Source of the DNA: Blastobasis lacticolella
Lineage: Eukaryota > Arthropoda > Insecta > Lepidoptera > Blastobasidae
DNA: 64,000 nt
Direction: 5' to 3'
Assembly: GCA_905147135.1 (NCBI GenBank)
Contig: LR990048.1
Span: 2,960,563 to 3,024,562, forward strand
Part shown: piece after piece, positions 33,439 through 44,590 of the stretch
How the letters are laid out: each line of letters opens with the position of its first letter
Numbering within the stretch: the stretch's first letter is position 1
The notes under the pieces: model-generated
The model's database searches: none
Seen by the model: only the letters and a program-made list of their open reading frames with translations
What the model was told of the DNA's origin: nothing
Position numbers and translations under genes: made by a program

Positions 33439-34367
33439 ACTTCTAAAGTTGATCTATTCAGTCTTTTCGCGCAAACGGTTGTGTATTATTTTTTTTGTAG
33501 TACAAATGTGTTCGCAATTTGATTGCTGCTTACGGTGTTCCTTATTTTTCAAATTTGTCTTTGTTGGGTATTTATTTGAACTTGTATTCTCATTAATTTA
33601 AATGAAATTATTACGTATAACTCTTAATTACGTGGTCATAATATGAGGCATGCGTGAAAATGACACTTAATCTCCTATATGGAATGCCTTAATATGTTAT
33701 TAATTCGTGTATCTCGTGCACTGTACAAGTCCAGGGTACCAAATAATGGGCGAGGCCGGCCCTCGCGGCCCTGTCTGCATTACCTCATTGATTAACCTCA
33801 CGTATCTATAACGAGTCCTATTTCAAGCTATGTATCGTATACTATATCGCGTACCGTACTTACCCCGAGCCCGGCACTGTTATTTGGTACACTCCAGTCT
33901 CTTAAGTTAATTTAAGTGTTTCTCAGCGTCCTGTCAAATTATATTTTACTGTTAATTTTCCGAGACTACCTAAAAGCAATGTATTCTACAAAAACAAAGC
34001 AGGAGAACAATAATTATTATGTAAGTATAACAGTTAGTGAATTTAAGTGCTATTTTCCATTCCAACTCAACGATATCAATGTTCTTGTAATACTTATGTT
34101 CGGGTTTAAAAATATGTTATTATTGTATAATTAAACTAACCTTATGTGATTGAAATGCAATGTTTAGAAGTATTTTATTCTTTATTTTTTACCATTAATA
34201 TAATAGTTAGTAGAGATCTATTTGAGAGTCTAATGTATCAATTATTTGTAAAGTTGGCTGTAACTAATTAGAAGTTACAATAAGTAGACATATTTTAATA
34301 TAAAACATTTGGAGCAAATTTTATGTAGATGACAAATAGTTGTTTTGATCATTATGTGGAGTGTTGT

Positions 34368-34462
34368 CGGCCCGCCGGGCAGCCGGGTAGCCGGATAGCC
34401 GGATAGCCGGGTAGACGGGTAGACGGATAACCGGGTAGCCGGGTAGCCGGATAGCCGGGCCA
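34368..34462 (+). repeat. Tandem AGCCGGGT / AGCCGGAT repeat (8-bp unit)
   Basis: About eleven units of an 8-bp repeat, mixing AGCCGGGT, AGCCGGAT and AGACGGGT. GGG runs alternate with GGA, so quadruplex potential is weaker. The AGCCGGAT form resembles the CCGGATA words at the ends of the hAT elements at 2.7 and 38.3 kb. Confidence 0.85.
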
Positions 34463-34941
34463 GCTCGCACAAGCGCGGCGCTCGCGCAGTCGCGCCGGCG
34501 CCTCTCATGCACAGCACTGCTAGAGTAATCAGTTATTGCGTAAGGATATTTTTCTTACATTTCATAAGAATAAAGGTTATAGTATGTATAGGCAATAAAT
34601 AATGTTTAACAAAAGTCCCTATGTAATCGAACTGACGTCAGAAACGCATGTTATATTTGTGGCCTCTTTATGAATAAGATCTAAGTTACATGTTAAAGAA
34701 AATTAATTTTGCTATGCACAGAAATGATACTCAATTAATTGCCAAAAAGTTATATGTATATTCATAGTTCAACAATATTTCTTTTGGGCATATTTACTTT
34801 GAATTTATGCAAAAATTAGATTATGATTAAGTAGGTTGTAGATTATATGTAGAGTGGATGCATATTATATAATATATCTATATATTTAACGTAAGGTGAA
34901 TTTGAGATGTATCAATTTCTGTATTGTTCATAAGTTTAGAT

Positions 34942-34947
34942 AATAAA
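34942..34947 (+). promoter_or_regulatory. Candidate distal poly(A) signal of gw
   Basis: AATAAA followed by TGGGTTTAG and then a GGTTTGATATGTATGTTATC stretch. The repeat-free zone ends soon after it, at an A-rich tract (35001-35026). It is therefore the most likely end of a full-length transcript. Inference only. Confidence 0.35.
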
Positions 34948-35171
34948 TGGGTTTAGCCATAATTCGGCTGGTTTGATATGTATGTTATCTGATTAATTGT
35001 AAAAAAATAAAAAAAAATAAAAAAAACCATTGCGTTTTATTTATCTCCAACTTAAATACCTTATATTTCGAAGAAATAAAAATTCTTGGCGAATATAGAA
35101 GCTACAGTTGACCAATGGAATCGCAAATTATAATGAAGGCGCTATACAGGCTCGTTTATATCTACCACGTG

Positions 35172-35376
35172 CGGCTGTGTGGTGTCCGGCCGAATAGAAT
35201 AGCACCAACCCCTTACACTCGCGGGTGTCGTGCAGGCGACTAACGTTTTCGAGGCATAAAATCTAGTCTCCGTAGGCTAGAAAATGGGCAGCAGCATTCT
35301 CATTTGTTACATTTACAACACTACGATCCCCAACTCGTCTGCCAAGCGTGGAGATTATGGCAATAACCTCCCCTTA
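35172..35376 (+). repeat. Interspersed repeat C, copy 2 (left half of a broken tandem)
   Basis: Reverse orientation to 17490-17760. The segment 35242-35375 is repeated at 35475-35608 with about four mismatches. The copy breaks off after CCTCCCCTTA, where the foreign 95-bp segment begins. Confidence 0.7.
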
Positions 35377-35381
35377 TTAGT

Positions 35382-35476
35382 AATTAGTCACTTTTGTACC
35401 TTGATCGTACTTGTACTTGAATATCCTATGTAAGTGAGGACCGACTAATCCAATTCTGAAATATACTTAATTTAAA
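35382..35476 (+). repeat. Exact 95-bp copy of 32519-32613
   Basis: Base-for-base identical to 32519-32613 inside the gw 3' region. It is wedged between two partial copies of repeat C. The junctions show only AATTA- and TTTAAA-type microhomology. No transposon ends are present. Confidence 0.95.
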
Positions 35477-35710
35477 CGTTTTCGAGGCATAAAATCTAGT
35501 CTCCGTAGGCTGGAAAATGGGCAGCAGCGTTTTCATTTGTTACATTTACAACACTACGATCTCCAACTCGTCTGCCAAGCGTGGAGATTATGGCAATAAC
35601 CTCCCCTTTCGTGGGAGAAGCCTGCAGTGGACTGTTATGGGCTGTGATGACGACATCTGCCACTTGCGGCAACCATGCCCCAGCGGGACCACCAACCTGG
35701 TTGATGTATG
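35475..35710 (+). repeat. Interspersed repeat C, copy 3
   Basis: Restarts at AACGTTTTCGAGGC and continues past the point where copy 2 stops, through TTCGTGGGAGAAGCCTGC, GTGGACTGTTATGGGCTG and a T/A-rich end. Confidence 0.7.
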
Positions 35711-36090
35711 AAAAACTATTGTAGCACAAATTCTGGAGTATGAGGCATATTGTGTTATAGAGTAATAGTCTATTAACTTGTGAAGTGTAGATGAATAAGC
35801 AAATATTTCATACAATATTGTATAGAACTAAGGTGCATTTATAACGTAGAGCGTACTCTACTGAAAACGCTGTGTTCATTTTTAACATCCGACGAGAAAG
35901 GAATGTGGCGTCGTAGCTCCCGAACGGATGTACCGATTTCGGTGGGGTTTTCTTTATTTGATTGGTTACTTAATCGATATGGTTCTTAGCTTTGCTTCAA
36001 AATCGGTTTAGTAGTTTAGAAAACTATTATGATAATATTTAACTTGGATGGCACGTTTTTCAGGCGGTTTTATCTTTTACGAAAGCAGAT

Positions 36091-36347
36091 CAGTAGCCGT
36101 ATTCACAATGGCTCGGAAATCGGATTCGGATACGGAATCGACAAAGGACCCCGCAAAAGTTCTTAGGAATATGTGGTTTCAGTTGATTTTGATGAAATTT
36201 TCATATGTTATAGAGAGTAGAGATCCCATGGAATCTATCGGGATTCTGAATAACATTTTTCGAATCGATCGACACGTATTCGCCGCTCACGAATTTCGTG
36301 TCGAATCGTTCGGAAACGGTTTCGAATCATTGTGAATACGGCTACTG
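36091..36347. mobile_element. 257-bp MITE with 20-bp perfect terminal inverted repeats
   Basis: The left end CAGTAGCCGTATTCACAATG (36091-36110) is the exact reverse complement of 36328-36347. Subterminal GGAAATCGGATTCGG and CGGAAACGGTTTCGAATC words add further symmetry. The interior open frame has no known domain. I could not find a convincing target duplication, so the superfamily is unassigned. Confidence 0.85.
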
Positions 36348-36421
36348 GTAAATGCATTGGAGCGACTGCTATCGACCTCCCTACATTCAAACTCTTTGAT
36401 GTGCAGGTTTCGTCACGATGG

Positions 36422-36545
36422 TTCTGCTCATCGTTGGCATTAGTAAGTGTTCAACTAATGTATAGACCTCAGAAGAGTCATAGGTACATGACGGCACTGG
36501 GGTTCGAACTCGGTACTTCGGGGTTCGAGTCGGATCCTCCACCGA
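36422..36545 (-). mobile_element. SINE family A, 5' fragment
   Basis: The minus strand holds a degenerate tRNA-like head with the GGGTTCGAACCC-type B box, followed by TCTGAGGTCTATACATTAGT. Compare the better copies at 49363-49712 and 56890-57187. Confidence 0.6.
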
Positions 36546-36887
36546 CGTTCCCTCTATGATGCTCTACCTACATAAAGAAAGAAACCTATTGTGCCCAGCA
36601 AAGCGATCCATGACGGTGATCACGACCCTCAGCATGACGAATATGACGCAAGGAGATAGATAAATAAAAGACCAACTCAGAGAGATACTATAATAAACTG
36701 CTTTAGCTATTTTGTATAAATGAAATGAAATACATTTATTGTCTCAGGACACCACATCACAAGTTCACAATACACATATAATTACAGACAGTAAACAATA
36801 AGTACACAATACACATAGCATCGGAACTGCTATAATTCGAGCTCCTAATATTAGGTGTAATGGTAGTATCATCATTTAAAAATAATC

Positions 36888-37125
36888 AACATGGCGTTAA
36901 TGTCCCGGTTGTGTTCTCGCACGAGAGCCCGGGCTCCGCCTTGATTATGATCCAGGCTTTGGCAGATCAAGTAACTACCGTCTGACCTACGTGACCGTGT
37001 TTACAGAGGAACTGACCCGATTGGGCCATGGTTACGCCATTCGCCTTAAATGTGCAGGCTTCATCACGATGTTTCCCTCACCGTAAGAGCATCGTCATCA
37101 GTTAGTGTCAGCATTTACTGAACCT
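36888..37125 (-). mobile_element. SINE family A, body fragment
   Basis: Carries on the minus strand the family words TGCTCTTACGGTGAGGGAAA, CCATGATCCA-like and GAGAACACAACCGGGACATT. The tRNA head is missing or decayed. Confidence 0.7.
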
Positions 37126-38189
37126 AAAGTCAGTAAACACTAACATCATACCTACATATCTAATAGGCACCTTCCATAGTACCTAACCTAATGTAATAAC
37201 TGTAGGTGTAACATGCAATATGTTAGCACGGTGGTAGCTACACTGTTAATTAATAGTCATAATTAATTAACGGCTTACCATATAGTTAAATTATTGGTTT
37301 AGGTAATTACAAATTATATTCATTAAGGATTAATTTAATTAGTGGCTTATCCGTCTTGTAAAGTAAGTACCTAGGTACCATGGTTACGGCAATATATATC
37401 TAGCAGGTGCGTATTTACGTATGAATTTAATTTGCGAAATAACAATACTTAAGTACCTACATAAATTGATGATTTTAATTCGGAACCAGAAATCCGAATA
37501 CTTATTTATATATATTTCTGTAATCTAAGTACCTACATTTGTTTCCGTGATGTTCTCTACATAAATCAGGTCAAAGGCCACGAAACATTCCGTGCAACAT
37601 GTACGAGTATTTTATCTTCATAAAGGAAGCAACCTCCGGGCCAACAAAAAAATATGTGGACCGTAGCTGTCGTTTCGCGCCGAAACGTCGGAAGAGAGTC
37701 TTATGAGGCAACACGGCAGCACTTCTAAGTTGTTATATACATATACGCAGGATATTAACCCTTATGGCAAGGACGTAGACGGTTTAGAGTCAAAGCAGGG
37801 TGTTGTGATGCCTTGTGTACGTGACAGGCAGGCGGCGACTGCTTTAAATATGCAGGGAGTTGAATAATGCAAAGTTGCCCCGAGGACGGCTTTGACTCGG
37901 GCCCTTGGAATTCAATTTCAGATGATTTTCTTGAAGTAGGTTATAACAATACATTTTAAAAGTAGTCTGAGTTTGCAGTCCTTGCATTTTATCGTTACCT
38001 GTGTCTTGAGGAGACGTGTAATGGAACCACACTCAGCATAATCCACTATCTCCTATTCATGTCAGCTATTGCCAATCTATTTGAATTAAGCTATAGCACA
38101 TGTATATCGGGCTAGGCCGTAAACCAAGGTACGCGGTAAGAAACCCGAAGAATAAATAGGTACTTTTAAACCGCAGTAGTTTAAAACTT

Positions 38190-38300
38190 TTTTTTATTGC
38201 CTAGGAAGGTACTCGGACGGACGGTCCACGGGTCCATCTGATGGAAAGCAGCCACCGTCGTCCAGCAGGTCATCTGTAACCTTAGGGAAGCGGATGCAGT
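38190..38300 (-). repeat. LINE 3' tail fragment
   Basis: The minus strand contains GGTGGCTGCTTTCCATCAGA, then GGACCGTCCGTCCG, related to 63018-63065. It directly precedes hAT copy 2. Confidence 0.5.
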
Positions 38301-38328
38301 GCCGGCCTTTGAGGTACCTGTAGAGATG

Positions 38329-39292
38329 CCTTTATATAGAGATGAAACGGATAGTTGTTTGGCCGGATACCGGATACCGGATATCCGGCCAGTCTACAAG
38401 CCGGATAGCCGGATTTCCGGCGGCCGGATATTTAGCAGGCCATTGTGTCTAAACAAGTTTGTGCAAGCTGTGATAGCGGTCTAGAAAATTAGATGACTGC
38501 ATGTGTTTAAGTGATATAATGATAAGACTAATGTCTTTGTTCAATGTGACTAATTTTAACGTTGAACTGAACACCTAGGACAGATTCGTAGTTTCAAAAT
38601 ACGGTATTATGCAGTATTATTTACCTGTATTGACGTTGGAAAAATGATTACACTACATTATTCAAATAAACAACACTTTTACAAAACGACATACGACAGA
38701 AATGCGCATGTTACGCTGGTCAGCGGGTGTCACCCGGTAGGACAAAGTATGTAATGTCCACATTCGTGGAAGTTACAAAGTCACACACATCCTCGAGAAA
38801 GTTATTAAAATCTGAATGCGATGGAATGGGCATGTGCTCCGTTGCCCCACAGACCACCAAGGCGCAACTAGCCCTAGATTTGCCGATGAAGACGGCCGCC
38901 GCAAAAGACCCCTCGCCACTTGGCTTTGTGGTCCAACAGGACCTGAAGGAAGGACAACATTAATGACGCCGCTACTGCTCAAATAATAGAAATATAGAAA
39001 GCAGATAAGGAGAGCTGTCCCCAGATAAAGAAGGGAAAAGGCGTAAGGCAAGAAGAGATTTTTGAGAAATATGTTTTAACCTAACCTACCAAATAAACGA
39101 TAGCAGTACAGTAGGGACATAATCAATAGTGCTTTGATTAATATTTATGGTTCTTGGGACGACTTTTTTTGATAAGCAAAATCGCTTTTATGGACTTTTC
39201 ATAAAATTTTCACTATCCGGTATCCGGCCGGATAGTAAATTAAGGCCGGATACCGGATAGTAACCGGATATCCGTTTCATCTCTTCTTTATA
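38329..39292. mobile_element. Non-autonomous hAT transposon, copy 2
   Basis: The element spans 38337-39284 (948 bp), beginning TAGAGATGAAACGGATAG and ending ATCCGTTTCATCTCT. It is flanked by CCTTTATA and TCTTTATA, a 7-of-8 target duplication. It has the same CCGGATA-rich subterminal zones (38360-38430 and 39213-39275) and the same interior as copy 1, including the RT-tail fragment at about 38815-39040, but with internal deletions. No transposase is encoded. Confidence 0.88.
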
Positions 39293-39884
39293 GACATTAA
39301 CCTCTATTAACTAATTAAATTGTTTAGGTAAGTATATCTTTCTATAAAAATAATTCTGCATGTCAACAACTCCTCCCGTCAACAAAAGGAACACCTCCCA
39401 CAATCCACTAGAATTTACTGATTGGATCCCGAAACCGAGTAGCAGTTTACGTCACGTTGGAGCCAATAAAAAATAATAAATGGAGATAACAGGGTCGCCT
39501 CCAGGATTGGGATCTCCTAGAAATACTGTCAGGAGATTACCGCTCTTTCATAATATTACAATCTTAAAAGAAACACATTTTTCTATAGTTAACTATAGAA
39601 AAACTATTAAAAGTTATAATTACCTGTGGTCCCACCGAGAGCAAAGCGGTGTAGCCATATACGTACAAAACTTGGTATCTACTAATGTACCTAATGCTAG
39701 CGGGTCAGATGTCTCTCTACAGACGATCGTACATATTTTTGGGGTGACGTATGAAAATATACCTTTAAGTCCAAAACACGTAGCATTTAAATCCATTCCA
39801 CAGTTAAAAGGCATGATCCATAACGTTTAATACCTTCATTAAATTAAAATGCATTAATTTGCATTGTAATGCATACCTATAATA

Positions 39885-40075
39885 ATAATAAGTGGTCATT
39901 GTTCCGATAGTCGTTTCGAAGTGCATCGACCAACACCTTAAAAGTCTCTCTAGATAGTTGGGTCAAGGGCCAGATACAGAAGGTGGTACTCCTGGAGGTT
40001 CCTGTCTTTGCAGCCCTAACCACCGGTGGCTTGGGCGTCGCCCCTATGCATGCGGCACTTTCGATTTAGGTTTTT
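39885..40075 (-). repeat. Retrotransposon fragment, heavily decayed
   Basis: The minus strand gives an interrupted reading around GGGGCGACGCCCAAGCCACC and CAGGAACCTCCAGGAGTACC, with no intact frame. It resembles a retroposon coding tail, but the family was not identified. Confidence 0.35.
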
Positions 40076-40454
40076 CATAATACGAGTATTTATGTTTTAT
40101 ATTTATATATGCATTGTAAAAAATAAATTATAAATTAAAATAAATATAGAAAAATAATAATAAATTTCTATTTATTTTCTCCACATTTACAATTGTTACA
40201 TTGAATTTTACATAGTTATGTATATGGAGCCTTTCCTAAATTACGACTAACCTGTGTTACAGGTTTCCATGCATTTGATGACTTACTTACGTGCCAGCCC
40301 GAGCATGTAGAGTATGTATCATCAATTGCCGTTTTGTCATCGATTTTAGGTACCTCTATTTAGTGGTCCGTTTAGAAATCGTCTCCATAAATGCTTGCCT
40401 ATAAGATAAGATATATTTTACCTATTAATTCATCGGGATTCACACGCGACGTAC

Positions 40455-40640
40455 GATACGGATGTGGAATGAGCTCCTAGTCACAGTGTTTCCTTTGGAC
40501 TGTTGCATGGCATCGTTCAAGGGGTTTATTAGAGGTCTCCTTAGTGGCGGGCAACGCATTAGTAGCGCCACTGGTGTTGCTGATGTCCATAGGCGGCGGT
40601 GACCACTTTCCCTGTTTATCTGCCGTATTGCATAAAAAAA
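40455..40640 (+). pseudogene. Non-LTR reverse-transcriptase C-terminus with 3' tail
   Basis: An open stretch reads WNELLVTVFPLDCCMASFKG, then RGLLSGGQRISSATGVADVH, RRR and a stop at 40606-40608. WNxLPxxVFPxxxxMxxFK is the C-terminal signature of Jockey/CR1-type reverse transcriptases. The following GACCACTTTCC tail explains the many tail fragments in the window as 3' ends of this element. Only the last 50 or so codons remain. Confidence 0.65.
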
Positions 40641-41119
40641 CCTGACGCACGTGAGTCCCGATTAATATTATAATAATATGTGTAAAGAACACGAACGTTT
40701 AGTTTGAAACAGATACTTACAAAAAATCTGAGTACGTCCACTAGCAGCCATTTCCTCTGCCCGTACCTTTTCATCACGTGTGAGGATGCGCCCCAAAAGT
40801 TCCCGAAAGTCGTGCCAAACTTATAAATTTTATCACAAAGGGAAGTTTAATAAACTCACTCCACCTCCAAAGAAGGAACTCGACACAATTTCACGGGGTG
40901 CCCTTCGCCTGATCAGTATTGATTTGAATTTAATGTCGGTTGTCGGAGGTACTTAGTATTTCGATTCCTTTAAAGATATTCCTTTACTTGTTTTATATGA
41001 AGTAAAGCAAATATGAGTATTATTAATGTGTCAATTGGAACAATGATACCTTTAAGAAACGGAGGTGGGCGTTAATGACAGCGACACAGTGAAAACTAAT
41101 GCTGTTGTTACCGTACACT

Positions 41120-41190
41120 AATGGTTAATGTATATTGTTTTTGTACCAATAAAGATTTTTATTATTATTTTTTATTATTATTTTTATAAG
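41120..41190 (+). repeat. Retroposon 3' end with AATAAA and T/A microsatellite
   Basis: GTACCAATAAAGATTTTTAT followed by ATT/TTA repeats, a standard LINE or SINE 3' end. The body upstream is not clearly recognisable. Confidence 0.45.
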
Positions 41191-41395
41191 CTGAGGCTAA
41201 TGTTCGTGGGAAGATAGCCCATCTGCTGTTGGAATACGGTAACTGTAGCTGATTCATACACTTAGATTCCATGTAACAAAAATGTAGAAGCACATTATCC
41301 TTCAAATAGCTGGCGGAAAAAAAGGGGTGGTACTTATCTAGCCATCCAGGCAGACTCCTCAGGCTTGACAGAAATGGACCACCATATTAATTGAA

Positions 41396-41525
41396 GCGTC
41401 GATGGCCGAGTGGTTAAGGTATCCGAGTCGTAAGCGAGAGGTACCGGGTTCCAATCCCGCTGCGGCCACCAATGCTACCAATGACTCTTTTCTGAGTTAT
41501 GCACACTATTTAATACTAACTCAGG
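41396..41525 (+). mobile_element. SINE family A, tRNA-like head
   Basis: Has a clean A box (ATGGCCGAGTGGTTAAG) and B box (GGGTTCCAATCCC) of a tRNA-Ser/Leu-like head, then the body start CCAATGACTCTTTTCTGAGT. It stops soon after, so it is a truncated copy. It does not fold as a complete tRNA gene. Confidence 0.8.
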
Positions 41526-42633
41526 TTGGTCAGTGCAGAATTGATTTTGTATTAATTTTTGAATAAAAAATTTTGGTGTAGCTATAACAAACCGAAATGG
41601 GGTTTGGGCGAACATTACGTCAAACGTAACTTAGCGTGCGTAAATAGCTACGCGTAATAGTAAAGTAATTTTGACGACGTAGATACAGTCAACGGCGCTT
41701 CGACCTACAAAACCAGTATAAGTTGAGCGAGCTAGCATACATGCGCAAAGAAATGTTACCTGCTTTTTGGCTGGATTTGGCAGATCGATATGCTGTCGTC
41801 TGTACCTATGACGTCGTTTCATTGCAATGGAATTTAAATAAAATTAACACTTTAATTAAAAATTTATTTAGACAGTGTAACCGAAATAGTCTATAATATA
41901 CATTACTCACCTTAAGGTAAGGTAAAAATAACACAAATAGCTATATACGATTACCAAATTCAATGTACTATTATTTGTACCTACACGAGTAGTTTATTCT
42001 ATTTACAGTATAATAAGTAATTTATTTACATTAGATCTTTATTACATTATTAAAAAAAAAAACCTGCAGAAAATAAACTTGAGTACTTACTAAATAATTA
42101 AAATAAATGAAAATACGCTACGAGCTTTGGATTTGATAATAATAACTGTAAATTCTATTAAACAAATCTGTCCAGACTGACTTGTCTTATTTGGTGAACA
42201 AACAATATCCAAAATCACGACTTGCCGTATCAATCACGCTACCTACATTGTGTAGAGATGTCTTGAATTATGTAAGAAACACATTGAATGTGAGCTTCAA
42301 CGAACACTGCTAAAAATTATCCATTTAAATACGTAATTTCCATGACCAAATAAGGCAAGTCAGTCTGCACAGATTTATACACTAACATAATGCCTTATTG
42401 AAGCAACAGTTTTATTTCTTATGCTACCTGCTTACACATAGGTTCATAGTTTTATTGGTCATAGAATAGAGGCTACACGCTAACTAAACTAATTTGATAT
42501 CTATATCTAAGAGGCCGTTGTTACAAGTTATATTTAGGCGGGACACCTTCTACAATCATTTGATTGTGGAGTTGAGAGGAAATGTATGGAACTGACTTAG
42601 CTTTCGAAACTTGGACTCGGGCAAATGCTTGAA
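41526..42633. other. AT-rich intergenic DNA, nothing recognised
   Basis: No open frame or repeat family of the window could be assigned here. The 41631-41822 minus-strand open frame has no domain content. Confidence 0.4.
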
Positions 42634-42890
42634 GTAGAGCTCGTCTAATCTAAAATGACGCGCCCAACTATCGCATTAACGCACACAAGCAAGTTTAAAA
42701 TATGGACGCAATACATATTCAAATGCCGTTGTAATTGGTCATTCAGTTGCCGGTGAGATTCAAACGTAGGAGCACGCGTCGTTCATTGGCTCCCACACAG
42801 ATGAAGAGTCGTTATCAATATTTGCACTCACACATCGAAATCAACTAACTAAGTAGTGGGGCGCGTCATTTTAGACTAGACGAGCTCTAC
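42634..42890. mobile_element. 257-bp MITE, copy 1 (inverted relative to copy 2)
   Basis: Ends GTAGAGCTCGTCTA and TAGACGAGCTCTAC are inverted repeats extending over about 36 bp. The whole element is the reverse complement of 44591-44847 with nine mismatches in 257 (about 96.5% identity). If the outer TA is a target duplication, it would be Tc1/mariner-type, but the TA could belong to the repeat. Confidence 0.9.
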
Positions 42891-43884
42891 CGTAATATTA
42901 TAAAAAAATCCTCCACGGGTAAACTTCAGGATCCGGGCTACTAGGTTCGATGAAATTAAGCTTACCATTTTTTTATGCATACCATTTTTTTCTAGGGACA
43001 ATCGAGCATACAGCCCACCTGATTGTAAGCGGTAACTGTCGCCCATAACATCTACGATTCTGCATTTAGGTTCCAAACAACAAAAATCTAGAACCGCAGG
43101 TGCGTTGTCACTGTGAAGACTAAGATGAAATGCGTCATGCGTGTAATTGCGCTGGCTATCGACCATAGAGACCATCTATCTATCTTTACGAGCCAAAGCC
43201 ACCACAGCGGGATAGGGTGGGATTCTTAACGAAGTCTACTGAATAAAACGTAAGCTCTAAATCATACTACGTACATACCTACATCTACGTAGGGTACGTA
43301 GGTAAGTATATCTGTCGCAATGAAACGGCAGATCTTCGGAAAGGTGGAAACAGACATTTTAAAAATACGACAGCATTTTGTAAATATGCACTGATATGCG
43401 CGGGCGGGTTATTTATGTTTCAAAGCCAATTTTTTTAGAGACAGACGCAGGGAGTGCAATGCATACAGGTATATTATAGCTAAATATTACTCGCCTAGCC
43501 TGAGTCACTTCACATGTATACCAGGTTTCCGACATTAGAATTCGACGTTTTCTCTACTATTAAAAAGCCACTGAATCTCTATTGCAAACAAAAAACTTAT
43601 TTTCAACGATTTTCGCTAATCCTTTATTCGAAGTCGAAGATCGTTTTAAATTACATTTTTATCGAGATATTTGATTAAAAAAAAATGTCGAATTCGAGAT
43701 GTCACAGAGAATTAGGCCCTGACGAGGTAAAATTACCTCGAACGATGATACTCGGCCACAGATTAGTGTCCAGATCTGTGTAAATTTTCTCAGATTGCGC
43801 TTAACTTAGGCGATGCTTAAGTTGACAAATTAAGATGTTCCTAAGCATTTAGTCGTCATAATGTTTTAAACTATCGTATTAAAC

Positions 43885-44028
43885 ACATTTTAAGGGTACC
43901 TATGTTTCGGGTTTCGTACCGCGTACATTTGTTGACGAGTAGCCCGATATTTCGACACAGTTGTATGTATCATGGTCACGGGACGACTGGAGAGGGTTGG
44001 TTAGCGCCGGAACATACCCTTAAAATGT
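43885..44028. mobile_element. Short foldback element, about 144 bp
   Basis: ACATTTTAAGGGTACCTATG at the left is mirrored by CATACCCTTAAAATGT at the right. The interior contains GACGAGTAGCCCGATATTTC and ATCATGGTCACGGGACGAC. No coding content. Confidence 0.55.
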
Positions 44029-44590
44029 AGACGTCAGTGTCAGTATCACCTAAAGTTGGCGTCGGTGCAACGCTTTTTCAGGTGAAAAATATATTTTATA
44101 TTAATTTAAACGTCAATTTAAGCGTCGTTAGTTTAGTGCAAGCAGATATGAGTATCTTAGCGTACTTACACTTGCCAGACTTATAAAATAAACCTAAGTT
44201 AAACTTGAAACAACAGGCCCTTGGATGAATGAAGTAAAGTCCTAGAACGGGCCCTAAAACAAACCAACATTCAAACCCATCGTCACAGGTATAAAATTCA
44301 TAACACTCTTCTGAAAAACTTTACACTTTGGTTCGGTAGCCCCAAAGAGAGTCATCTTACGTAAATCCAACAAGATTATTTTGGGATTAAACGTGTCACT
44401 CGTTTTGTACGATATATAAAAATGTAACGGGTTTGTAACTTGATGCACTGCTATTTTAGCTGCTTAAGGCGGTCTTTAAATAAAAAAAGAAATAAGCACT
44501 AAAGTTCGAAATGTAGATAGGTATCCAAACAACTTGTACCCTCTACACACTTTCGTAAATTTTTCCCACAGTGAGGAAGAAACTTAGAAG

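Larger units (their letters stand above)
27135..34985 (+). other. gw: Probable very long gw 3' UTR
   Basis: Nearly 8 kb after the stop codon with no believable coding exon on either strand and none of the SINE, LINE-tail or MITE families found elsewhere. It is AT-rich DNA interrupted by sharp GC islands. Pumilio-type TGTANATA words occur at 29832 (TGTATATA) and 30352 (TGTAAATA). Repeat exclusion suggests that insertions are selected against. Transcription over the whole length is inference. A short form could end near 27600. Confidence 0.5.

Noticed and set aside
36048..36335. 95-codon open frame at 36.0-36.3 kb
   Set aside because: It coincides with a MITE bounded by perfect inverted repeats and shows no protein motif.
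41396..41470. Possible tRNA-Ser/Leu gene
   Set aside because: It has A and B boxes but no complete cloverleaf, and the downstream sequence matches the SINE family A body. It is a SINE head.
43560..43715. Possible inverted-repeat element around GAATTCGACG / GTCGAATTCGAG
   Set aside because: The inverted match is short and offset, with no flanking duplication.
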